Of a DNA stretch of 5,456 nucleotides, positions 1 to 5,456 are shown piece by piece; the first letter of the stretch is position 1, and each line of letters begins with the position of its first letter. This stretch comes from Wenzhouxiangella sp. (GTDB lineage: Bacteria > Pseudomonadota > Gammaproteobacteria > Xanthomonadales > Wenzhouxiangellaceae): NCBI GenBank assembly GCA_007135355.1, contig SLJA01000038.1, positions 1 to 5,456 on the forward strand, read 5' to 3'. Position numbers and translations under genes: made by a program. The notes under the pieces were generated by a model, which was not told where the DNA came from, did not search any database, and worked only from the letters and a program-made list of their open reading frames with translations.

Positions 1-2209
1 CCAGACCGGCGACGTAGGCGATCGAAGCCATTTCGTCGGCAGTCAACTCGGTATGCCAGCCGAAACGACGCAACATGCCGTAGGTCACCGCAGGATGGCC
101 GTCGCGAATCTCGGAGCCGGCACTCCACGAGTCCTCGGCCAGGATGTTGACGCCGTTGTGCTCTGTGCCGAAACGGGCGCGGAACGGCAAGCCGCCCTTG
201 GACACCGGCAGACTGGTGTCATACAGCACATGGCTGCCCGGATGCTTCATTTCCGCCGTACCCCAGCACGGCCATGGGAGGCCATAGGTGTCGCCATCAC
301 ACGGGCCACCCTCGGCCTTGAGCGTGGTGGTGTTGAAGGTGTGCTTGTTCTCCAGGTGCAGCTTCAGGCGCTCCGGGCTCTGGCCGGTGTAGCCAATCGT
401 CCAGGCGCCCCGGTTGATCTCGCGCAAGGTGTCTTCGGGACTCGGCTGGCCATTCGCATCAATGGCGATGTGCTTGAACATCAGATCATCGAATCCGAAC
501 TTCTGCGCGAACAGGTAGAGAATCTGGGCGTCGGTCTTGGACTCGTAGAGCGGGTCGATGACCTTCTCGCGCCACTGCAGCGAACGGTTCGACGCCGTGC
601 ACGAGCCGGACTGCTCGAACTGGGTCGCGGTCGGCAGCAGGTAGACGCCGTCGGTGCGCTCCGACAGTACGGCCAGATGGGTCGGGTAGGGGTCGGAGAT
701 AACGACCATGTCGAGCTTCTCGACCGCCTTTTTCATTTCCGGCTGGCGCACCTGACTGTTGACGGCGTGGCCCTGGAAGAACACCGCGCGGATATTGTCG
801 CGCTGGCCCATGTTGGCCGGGTCTTCAAGAATCCCGTCGATCCAGCGCGAGACCGGGATGCCCTCCACGTTCATCTTGTGCGTGCCATTGGGGCTGTAGT
901 CGTCGAAGCGGTTGCGGATGTAGTCATAGTCCACATCCCAGACCCGGGCCCAGTGCCGCCATCCGCCGTCGGCCAGTCCGAAGTAGGCCGGCAGCGTATG
1001 GCAGTTGGGACCGACATCGGTCGCACCCTGCACGTTGTCATGACCGCGGAAGATGTTAGCGCCGCCGCCGGCCACACCAATATTGCCCAGCGCCAGCTGC
1101 AGCACGCAGTAGGCGCGGGTGTTGGCGTTGCCGACATGGTGCTGGGTGCCACCCATGCACCAGACAATCGTGCCCGGACGATTCTCGGCCAGGGTCTTGG
1201 CGCACTGGTACATCTCGGCTTCGGTCGGACCGGCCACATCCTGGACCTTGTCCGGCGTCCAGTTGGCCACTTCCTTGCGGATTTCATCCATGGCGTAAAC
1301 GCGCTGGCGGATGTACTCGCTGTCTTCCCAGCCGTTTTCGAAGATGTGCCAGAGCAGGCCCCAGACAAACGGAATGTCGGTGCCCGGACGGATGCGGATG
1401 TGCTGATCAGCGTGGGCCGCGGTGCGGGTCAGACGCGGGTCGACCACGATCAGCTTGGAGCCGTTTTCCTTGCCGCGCAGCACATGCTGCATGGCCACCG
1501 GATGCGCCTCGGCGGCGTTGGAGCCGATGAAGATCATGGCCTTGCAACGATGCATGTCGTTGTAGGAGTTGGTCATCGCGCCATAACCCCAGGTGTTGGC
1601 CACCCCGGCGACCGTGGTCGAATGGCAGATGCGGGCCTGGTGATCCATGTTGTTGGTGCCCCAGAAAGCAGCAAACTTGCGCTGCAGGTAGGCGCCTTCG
1701 TTGCTGGCCTTGGAGGAGCCGCAGAACCAGACCGAGTCAGGCCCCGACTCTTCGCGAATCTCAAGCATCTTGTCGCCGATTTCCTGCACCGCCTGATCCC
1801 AGCTGATGCGGCGCCACTGCCCGCCTTCGAGTTTCATCGGGTACTTGACGCGCTTGTCGCTGTGGCCGTGCGAGCGCAAGGCCGCGCCCTTGGCGCAGTG
1901 ACCGCCCAGGTTGAAGGGAGAATCGAAGTCCGGTTCCTGGCCGATCCAGACACCGTTCTGGACCGTGGCAATCGCGCCGCAGCCGACCGAGCAATGGGTG
2001 CAGACCGTGCGCTTGGTCTCCACCGGTCCGGCATTACGCTCCGGTGGCACTTGCGCGTCGACCCGGCGCATCATGCCCAGCGGCATGGCTGCGGCCAGCG
2101 CCGTGCCGCCGGCGGTCAGACCGGAACGCTTCAAAAAGGTCCGGCGGTTGAATTGCCTGGCGGATGTCGCCGGGGCCGCTCCTACAGCGTGTTTACGAAT
2201 CAGTTTCAT
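1..2209 (-). CDS. fdhA: Formate dehydrogenase catalytic (alpha) subunit, Tat-exported, Cys-type; C-terminus beyond the left edge
   Basis: Molybdopterin oxidoreductase that oxidises formate to CO2, probably at the periplasmic face with electrons passed to FdhB/FdhC-type partners. My translation from ATG 2209 shows a twin-arginine signal (NRRTFLKRSG, residues 21-30) followed by a hydrophobic Ala/Gly stretch. An N-terminal [4Fe-4S] site follows: C70-x2-C73-x3-C77 and C105, with K107 in CAKG as the usual relay lysine. The active-site motif is ARICHSTTVAG, with Cys195-His196 at the position where E. coli FdnG has Sec196-His197. FRGHDNVQGATD follows, with Arg388 matching the catalytic arginine (Arg333) of E. 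coli FdhF. SCTASNRSLQW lies near residue 537. The frame stays open to the left edge: 736 residues are visible. Family members have roughly 930-1015, so about 200 or more are missing, including the C-terminal dinucleotide-binding domain. The start is supported by GGAGGA six bases upstream. Mo versus W use cannot be told. The family is near certain; the symbol is by convention. Confidence 0.96.
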   Translation of the reverse strand, partial: MKLIRKHAVGAAPATSARQFNRRTFLKRSGLTAGGTALAAAMPLGMMRRVDAQVPPERNAGPVETKRTVCTHCSVGCGAIATVQNGVWIGQEPDFDSPFNLGGHCAKGAALRSHGHSDKRVKYPMKLEGGQWRRISWDQAVQEIGDKMLEIREESGPDSVWFCGSSKASNEGAYLQRKFAAFWGTNNMDHQARICHSTTVAGVANTWGYGAMTNSYNDMHRCKAMIFIGSNAAEAHPVAMQHVLRGKENGSKLIVVDPRLTRTAAHADQHIRIRPGTDIPFVWGLLWHIFENGWEDSEYIRQRVYAMDEIRKEVANWTPDKVQDVAGPTEAEMYQCAKTLAENRPGTIVWCMGGTQHHVGNANTRAYCVLQLALGNIGVAGGGANIFRGHDNVQGATDVGPNCHTLPAYFGLADGGWRHWARVWDVDYDYIRNRFDDYSPNGTHKMNVEGIPVSRWIDGILEDPANMGQRDNIRAVFFQGHAVNSQVRQPEMKKAVEKLDMVVISDPYPTHLAVLSERTDGVYLLPTATQFEQSGSCTASNRSLQWREKVIDPLYESKTDAQILYLFAQKFGFDDLMFKHIAIDANGQPSPEDTLREINRGAWTIGYTGQSPERLKLHLENKHTFNTTTLKAEGGPCDGDTYGLPWPCWGTAEMKHPGSHVLYDTSLPVSKGGLPFRARFGTEHNGVNILAEDSWSAGSEIRDGHPAVTYGMLRRFGWHTELTADEMASIAYVAGL

Positions 2210-2215
2210 CGATAT

Positions 2216-2221
2216 TCCTCC
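2216..2221 (-). promoter_or_regulatory. Ribosome binding site of fdhA
   Basis: GGAGGA on the minus strand is separated by six bases (ATATCG) from ATG 2209. It is a strong Shine-Dalgarno match and fixes the fdhA start directly ahead of the Tat signal. Confidence 0.85.
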
Positions 2222-2237
2222 AACCTCTATTTCGTCG

Positions 2238-2253
2238 CGGATCGAGTGATCCG
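2238..2253 (-). repeat. Perfect inverted repeat (6-bp stem, 4-nt loop) between the small Tat protein gene and fdhA
   Basis: CGGATC-ACTC-GATCCG on the minus strand is an exact hairpin. It begins on the base right after the TGA stop of the upstream gene and ends 16 bases before the fdhA Shine-Dalgarno sequence. There is no following T tract, so it is not a typical intrinsic terminator. It could be an intercistronic RNA element affecting stability or relative expression, or chance. The structure is seen directly; the function is unknown. Confidence 0.5.
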
Positions 2254-2472
2254 TCAGACTTCCTGCGCGCGGCGGTAGTACCGGCGAATGTGCTCGGTTT
2301 CGTGGTATTTCGTGCCCTTCTCCGTCGGCTTGATCTGCTCGGCCGGCTGGGCCTGGCTGCTCAGGCTGGTCAGCCCGAGCCCGGCTGCGGCACCGATGCC
2401 GATTGCACCCGCCATGAGTCGGCGGCGGCCGGTATCCACGGGCGATGTTTTCTTTCCTGGGTGTTTTTTCAT
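2254..2472 (-). CDS. Small twin-arginine signal protein of the formate dehydrogenase region (TAT target family)
   Basis: A 72-residue protein of the family known as 'formate dehydrogenase region TAT target' (TIGR02811 type), usually encoded just before the FDH catalytic subunit. Residues 1-15 are basic and polar. GRRRLMAG (15-22) is the twin-arginine motif, followed by an Ala/Gly/Leu hydrophobic segment to about residue 37. SQA (39-41) could be a signal peptidase site, leaving a mature peptide of only about 31 residues. The tail YHETEHIRRYYRRAQ (56-70) is the conserved family signature. I chose ATG 2472 because GGAGAAG lies just upstream and because it puts a short basic n-region before the twin arginines. 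An ATG at 2490 overlaps the chaperone stop as ATGA and would add MIWRSE, but it has a poor ribosome site. The role is unproven: it may be a small FDH-associated subunit or an export aid. Membership is confident by motif and position. Confidence 0.88.
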   Translation of the reverse strand: MKKHPGKKTSPVDTGRRRLMAGAIGIGAAAGLGLTSLSSQAQPAEQIKPTEKGTKYHETEHIRRYYRRAQEV

Positions 2473-2476
2473 CTCA

Positions 2477-2483
2477 CTTCTCC
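2477..2483 (-). promoter_or_regulatory. Ribosome binding site of the small Tat protein gene
   Basis: GGAGAAG on the minus strand lies four bases before ATG 2472, with the GGAG core seven bases away. It overlaps no other signal except the tail just after the chaperone stop codon (2489-2487). It supports ATG 2472 over the upstream in-frame ATG at 2490. Confidence 0.7.
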
Positions 2484-2486
2484 AGA

Positions 2487-3185
2487 TCATTCCGGCAACT
2501 TCAGCCAGACTTTTTCAAACTCGATGAACGCCTCGCCGAGCTGGCCGACCGAGACGTAGAAAGCGGCGTTCTTGGCGTTCTGCAGGTCCTGGAAGAACCG
2601 TGGCAGCCAGATACCGACATGGGTGGAAAAGAACTCATGTTGCTCGGCCAGCGGCACACCCTGCTCGGGGTCTGCCAGCAGGGCCATGGTTTCGCAGATG
2701 GAAGCGGCATGATCTTCGGGTTCGGCGTTGCCTTCGGCGCGCTGCAGTCCAAAGTGCGCCAGATCATCCCGCAGCGCGGCCAGCGGCTTGTCCATCACCG
2801 CACCGCTGATATACCAGCTGCCGTAGGGCGTCATTTCTCCGCCGCTGATGCCGATGAACAGACGGTTGAATTCGTCTTCAGCGTCCGCTGCCTGCGCCCC
2901 TTTGGCGGCGCCAGCCAGGCTCAACCAGGCGGTTTCAAGACGGGTGGGACGCAGGGGCTGAGCCACTGGCGGCTCGACCGCGGCGAGGGACCGCAGCAAT
3001 TCCTGAGGCGGCGGCTGGCGCAGCAGGGCCGCCAGCAGCGCATAGGTGTCTACCCGAACTGCGTCCGCCTGAGAATCTGTTTTGTCGCTGGCGGTCGCTT
3101 CGTGGTCAGGCGGATAGTCGGCATGGATGGCTCCATGCTGCTCTGAATCATGCATTTCATTCTCATCATTACCCCGAACGGTCAC
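2487..3185 (-). CDS. TorD/DmsD-family redox enzyme chaperone, probably specific for FdhA
   Basis: A cytoplasmic all-helical chaperone of the TorD family (PF02613 type). Such proteins bind twin-arginine signal peptides and hold molybdoenzymes competent for cofactor insertion before export. Family hallmarks seen, numbering from GTG 3185: DEFNRLF (104-110) followed by GGEMTPYGSWY (115-125); the EPEDHAASICETMALL helix (155-170), which carries the E-x2-DH signature; and FFSTHVGIWLPRFF (185-198), with the conserved His189. The N-terminal ~45 residues are acidic, polar and poorly conserved in type. The start is uncertain: GTG 3185 gives 232 residues with a weak GGCGG site, while ATG 3155 (Met11) gives 222 residues with GATGAG upstream. 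The stop lies 14 bases before the small Tat gene, so translation may be coupled. Its position upstream of a Tat-signal FDH points to FdhA, and perhaps the small Tat protein, as clients. It should not be taken as TMAO-specific TorD. The family is confident; the client is inferred. Confidence 0.92.
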   Translation of the reverse strand: MTVRGNDENEMHDSEQHGAIHADYPPDHEATASDKTDSQADAVRVDTYALLAALLRQPPPQELLRSLAAVEPPVAQPLRPTRLETAWLSLAGAAKGAQAADAEDEFNRLFIGISGGEMTPYGSWYISGAVMDKPLAALRDDLAHFGLQRAEGNAEPEDHAASICETMALLADPEQGVPLAEQHEFFSTHVGIWLPRFFQDLQNAKNAAFYVSVGQLGEAFIEFEKVWLKLPE

Positions 3186-3243
3186 TCTACCGCCGGCTGA
3201 AGGCTCCCGTCAAGATTGCGTGATGGCGTATCAGACGAAAGTC

Positions 3244-4947
3244 TTAAGCGTTGCGGTCGGTGCGGTGGATTTCGATACCGCCTTCGTCAGCGTAGAGCTG
3301 CTGAACCCGGCAGTCCTCGCACAGGCGCAGCCGCTCCAGCGCCTGGGGGTCCTGAAACATCCAGTGACCCTGCAGTCGGCGCGTCATGCTCTCCATCATC
3401 TTGCTGGTGGCAAAGGCCTTGCCACAGCCGGGGCAATGGTGCAGTTCTTCTTCATTGAGCAGTCGTGGCGCGGGCTCCAGATGGGCCGGGAAATGCAGGC
3501 GCGCGTTGAGGCTGATGGCGTCCTCCGGGCAGGCCGTTTCGCACATGCCGCACTGAACACACTGCTCTTCGCGAAAGTGCAGCTGCGGCAAGTCGCCACC
3601 GCCCTGGATGGCTGACACCGGGCAAACCGAAACGCAGGCCATGCACAACGTACAAGTTTCCTGATTGACCAGAATTTCGCCAAACGGCGCCGCCGCCGGC
3701 AGCTTGATGGTGTCGCCGACCTCCGCTTTGCCCTGCGCATGCAGATGCGCCAGGGCCTGTCGGATGATCTCGCGCTTGGTCCCGATGGCGGCATGCGTGG
3801 CCGGTCGGTGCACCAGGCTGGGCAGCGGCTCGGCCAACACCGCCGGATCCAGCTCGCCGGCCTGCAGCAACAGGCGATCGGCTGCTTGCGCGTCACCGAT
3901 GCCCTCCAGCATGACCTGGTAAATGTCCATCTGGCGCTGTGTGGCATCCACCAGCGTCGGCGCCGGCTCGGGCCCGGTCAACAAGACGACGCGACCGCTG
4001 CCGTAGGCCAGCAGTGAAAGCCAGGTGTCCGCGCCGATCGCGCCGACATCTTCCACCGCGACCGGCAGCACGTGTTCCGGTAACTCCGGCGCCAACGCGG
4101 TCAAGGTCGACTGGCTGCTTTCTGCACTGTAGAGCAGCACATCCGGGGCCGGGGCGTCAGCACCGGCCTGTTCACGGAAATCCGCCAGCAGACGGCGGAT
4201 GGAGTCGAGCAAGTCTTCCGACGACGGCGCGGCATAGCGCATCGCGCCCGAGGGACAGACCGTGACACAACTGCCGCAACCCTGGCACAGATAGGGGTCG
4301 ACCTCGATCTTTTCGCCGATGCTGAACACGGCTCCGGTGGCGCAGGCGTCCACGCACTTGCGACAGCCGCTCAGGCCGCGCTCGCCATGCGCACAAATGT
4401 CGGGGTCATAGGCGAAAAAGCGGGGCTTTTGAAACGCTCCCTTCATGTCGGGCAACTCGGCCAGCGCGCGTTCCCGCTGCGCCTGGTTGCGGGCGCGATA
4501 GTAGCCCACGGGCGGCTCGTCCACGCCCGAGTCAGCCGACCCGTCCAGGTCCAGCACCAGGTCGAACGTCCCCGGATCGATGCCGAAGGCAGCGCCGGCA
4601 TCCAGCACCCGACCGCGATCGACTTCGACTTTGAGCGTAAACGCACCCAGGTAACCCTCAAGCTCGCGCGGCCGCCCGTCCAGGTAGCGTCCGGGCGGCG
4701 CCGTTTCCGGAATTTCCGAAGGCGGCTCGGTGGCGAGCAGGGTGCACTTCAGGTGGGCCTTGAGCTGTTCGGCAATCGGCCAGGCCTCATCGGCCGGGCC
4801 AATGATCAGCAAGCGACCCTCGGAGTGATATTCCACCCACTCCAGCGGGTCAGGCGGCGGATCGAAAGCTTCCAGGGCGGCGGCGCGCGCCTGCCCGATT
4901 GCGGTGGTCGCGGCCAGCAACCGCGGGTCTAGTGTTTGTTCGTCCAC
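3244..4947 (-). CDS. Multi-cluster 4Fe-4S ferredoxin-type protein of the formate dehydrogenase operon
   Basis: A 567-residue cytoplasmic iron-sulfur protein with no signal peptide or membrane segment. Domain order: residues 45-135 form an alpha/beta region beginning GRLLIIGPADEAW. A first cluster pair follows, C185-x9-C195-x2-C198-x3-C202 and C221-x2-C224-x2-C227-x3-C231. Residues 265-380 are an intervening alpha/beta-looking domain without cysteines. A canonical ferredoxin pair comes next, C432-x2-C435-x2-C438-x3-CP and C463-x2-C466-x2-C469-x3-CP. The C-terminus holds C505-x2-C508 and C543-x2-C546, a zinc-ribbon-like arrangement. Four [4Fe-4S] clusters are therefore expected, plus one possible further metal site. 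Similar ferredoxins accompany DUF3305/DUF3306, TorD and FdhABC genes in other proteobacteria, but I know of no established reaction; electron delivery during FDH maturation is a guess. The start is GTG 4947, supported by AGAGGAA four bases upstream; the next in-frame Met is far inside, at residue 168. The stop is TAA, 58 bases before the chaperone GTG. Confidence 0.93.
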   Translation of the reverse strand: MDEQTLDPRLLAATTAIGQARAAALEAFDPPPDPLEWVEYHSEGRLLIIGPADEAWPIAEQLKAHLKCTLLATEPPSEIPETAPPGRYLDGRPRELEGYLGAFTLKVEVDRGRVLDAGAAFGIDPGTFDLVLDLDGSADSGVDEPPVGYYRARNQAQRERALAELPDMKGAFQKPRFFAYDPDICAHGERGLSGCRKCVDACATGAVFSIGEKIEVDPYLCQGCGSCVTVCPSGAMRYAAPSSEDLLDSIRRLLADFREQAGADAPAPDVLLYSAESSQSTLTALAPELPEHVLPVAVEDVGAIGADTWLSLLAYGSGRVVLLTGPEPAPTLVDATQRQMDIYQVMLEGIGDAQAADRLLLQAGELDPAVLAEPLPSLVHRPATHAAIGTKREIIRQALAHLHAQGKAEVGDTIKLPAAAPFGEILVNQETCTLCMACVSVCPVSAIQGGGDLPQLHFREEQCVQCGMCETACPEDAISLNARLHFPAHLEPAPRLLNEEELHHCPGCGKAFATSKMMESMTRRLQGHWMFQDPQALERLRLCEDCRVQQLYADEGGIEIHRTDRNA

Positions 4948-4951
4948 AGAG

Positions 4952-4958
4952 TTCCTCT
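4952..4958 (-). promoter_or_regulatory. Ribosome binding site supporting the GTG start of the iron-sulfur protein gene
   Basis: AGAGGAA on the minus strand, with its GAGG core six bases before GTG 4947, is a good Shine-Dalgarno match that decides for a GTG start. It lies inside a short potential hairpin (CAGAG-GAA-CTCTG) that also takes in the first base of the GTG. Confidence 0.7.
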
Positions 4959-4982
4959 GGATAGATTTGGGGGTATCGGCAA

Positions 4983-5456
4983 TCAGACCCGGCCGCGGCC
5001 GGATTCCGACGCGCTGTCCGGGTCCGACGCGTCCGGACCTTGATCCGCTGAGCGATCCGGACTGCCGGCCAGGGTGCGCTCCTCGGGCTCGGCGTCAGCG
5101 CGGTCGAGCGCGGGTTCCGACCCGGCCGGGTCAGCAGACGCGGCCACGCGCTCGGCGTCGACCTGATCGGGCTCAACCGCCTGGTCGGATTCGGCCAGAC
5201 CCTCTTTGAGCTTGCGCTCCATGCGTTGGCGCAACTGCTCGGCACGGTAGCGCATCTCGGCCGTGACAATATCGCCCAGCGGCTCGCGCCCGGTATAGTC
5301 TCGCGCGTAGTCGTCGAGCAAATCCTCGGCAGAAAACTCCGGCTGCCGCCATAGCCTTCTGAGCGCGCTGCGACGCAGGCCCTCGCTGACCTTGGGCGAG
5401 AAAAACGCGGCGACGCTACCGCCCTGGTCGATGCTTTCCAGCGGCGGCATGTCCTC
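4983..5456 (-). CDS. DUF3306 family protein, N-terminus beyond the right edge
   Basis: The C-terminal 157 residues of a DUF3306 protein, a family of unknown function that travels with proteobacterial formate dehydrogenase genes. The recognisable core begins EDMPPLESID (residues 1-10 as visible), continues to VAAFFSPKVSEGLRRSALRRLW (from about 15 to 36), and ends around DLLDDYARDYT. A predicted charged helix spans about 62-90. The last ~65 residues are a low-complexity tail rich in Asp, Glu, Ala, Ser and Pro. The ATG at 5450 falls where relatives commonly have an inner DLPP or DMPP stretch, and the frame continues unbroken to the window edge. I therefore treat it as an internal Met and the gene as 5' partial. 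A typical DUF3306 protein has a further N-terminal segment upstream. The stop TGA lies 35 bases before the iron-sulfur gene, which suggests the same transcript. No signal peptide or membrane segment is visible in this part. Family call by motif; function unknown. Confidence 0.87.
   Translation of the reverse strand, partial: EDMPPLESIDQGGSVAAFFSPKVSEGLRRSALRRLWRQPEFSAEDLLDDYARDYTGREPLGDIVTAEMRYRAEQLRQRMERKLKEGLAESDQAVEPDQVDAERVAASADPAGSEPALDRADAEPEERTLAGSPDRSADQGPDASDPDSASESGRGRV

Noticed and set aside
1622..1627. Possible selenocysteine TGA in fdhA
   Set aside because: The codon at the Sec position is TGC (Cys), and the frame runs without interruption from the start to the window edge.
53..2278. 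Very long plus-strand open frame (741 codons)
   Set aside because: It lies fully antisense to fdhA, whose translation carries all family motifs. The product is rich in Arg, Val, Ala, Gly and His without a recognisable domain, as expected for a shadow frame in GC-rich DNA.
2473..2490. Upstream ATG 2490 as the start of the small Tat protein
   Set aside because: It would give an attractive ATGA overlap with the chaperone stop. However, it has no good ribosome site, while ATG 2472 has GGAGAAG just upstream and gives a normal Tat n-region.
2445..3146. Plus-strand open frame of 233 codons opposite the chaperone gene
   Set aside because: It is antisense to a TorD-family gene with clear motifs, has no recognisable domain, and has no credible ribosome site.
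3186..3243. Possible promoter or terminator in the 58-base gap before the chaperone gene
   Set aside because: I see no convincing -35/-10 pair and no stem followed by a T tract. The gap is short and fits an intra-operon spacer.
3127..3615. Plus-strand open frame across the chaperone/iron-sulfur gene junction
   Set aside because: It overlaps the ferredoxin C-terminus and the chaperone N-terminus antisense. The translation shows no family signature.
4387..4932. Plus-strand open frame of 181 codons opposite the iron-sulfur gene start
   Set aside because: It is a shadow of the ferredoxin N-terminal domain. Its Arg/Gly/Val-rich product has no domain.
5448..5450. ATG 5450 as the true start of the DUF3306 gene
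   Set aside because: The reading frame continues through the edge (Glu-Asp before it), and relatives have a conserved acidic-(L/M)PP stretch internally, so the Met is most likely internal.

Overview
The window is GC-rich and almost entirely coding. All five supported genes lie on the minus strand, so the region is best read from right to left. Gene content and order match the formate dehydrogenase (FDH) accessory block found in many proteobacteria. High GC and the FDH type (Tat-exported catalytic subunit, dedicated TorD-like chaperone, DUF3306 partner) suggest a proteobacterium, most likely a gammaproteobacterium. No genus can be named from the sequence alone.

Layout, in transcription order: (1) the C-terminal part of a DUF3306 protein, cut at its N-terminus by the right edge (5456-4983). 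(2) A 567-residue multi-cluster iron-sulfur protein with a GTG start (4947-3244). (3) A TorD/DmsD-family chaperone (3185-2487). (4) A 72-residue protein with a Tat signal, of the 'formate dehydrogenase region TAT target' type (2472-2254). (5) The first 736 residues of the molybdopterin catalytic subunit FdhA (2209-1), which runs off the left edge. The gaps are about 35, 58, 14 and 44 nt, with no terminator-like structure between genes, so one transcription unit is likely. Its promoter would lie to the right of the window. The genes for the electron-transfer subunits (FdhB iron-sulfur and FdhC cytochrome b types) would be expected to the left.

How the genes work together: FdhA carries a twin-arginine signal, an N-terminal [4Fe-4S] cluster and a catalytic Cys-His pair. 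It should oxidise formate on the outer face of the cytoplasmic membrane after folded export. The TorD-like chaperone probably guards the FdhA signal peptide and assists cofactor loading. The large iron-sulfur protein, the DUF3306 protein and the small Tat peptide are conserved companions whose biochemical roles are not established; maturation, cofactor or electron supply is the natural inference.

The most interesting points are the use of cysteine where the E. coli respiratory enzymes have selenocysteine, the unusual domain plan of the iron-sulfur protein (atypical first cluster, intervening domain, C-terminal CxxC pair), and the tiny exported peptide placed just before fdhA. A small perfect hairpin separates that peptide gene from fdhA. 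I see no RNA gene, mobile element, CRISPR array or transfer signature, and no stretch of 300 bases without a gene. Long open frames on the plus strand are antisense shadows of these genes.
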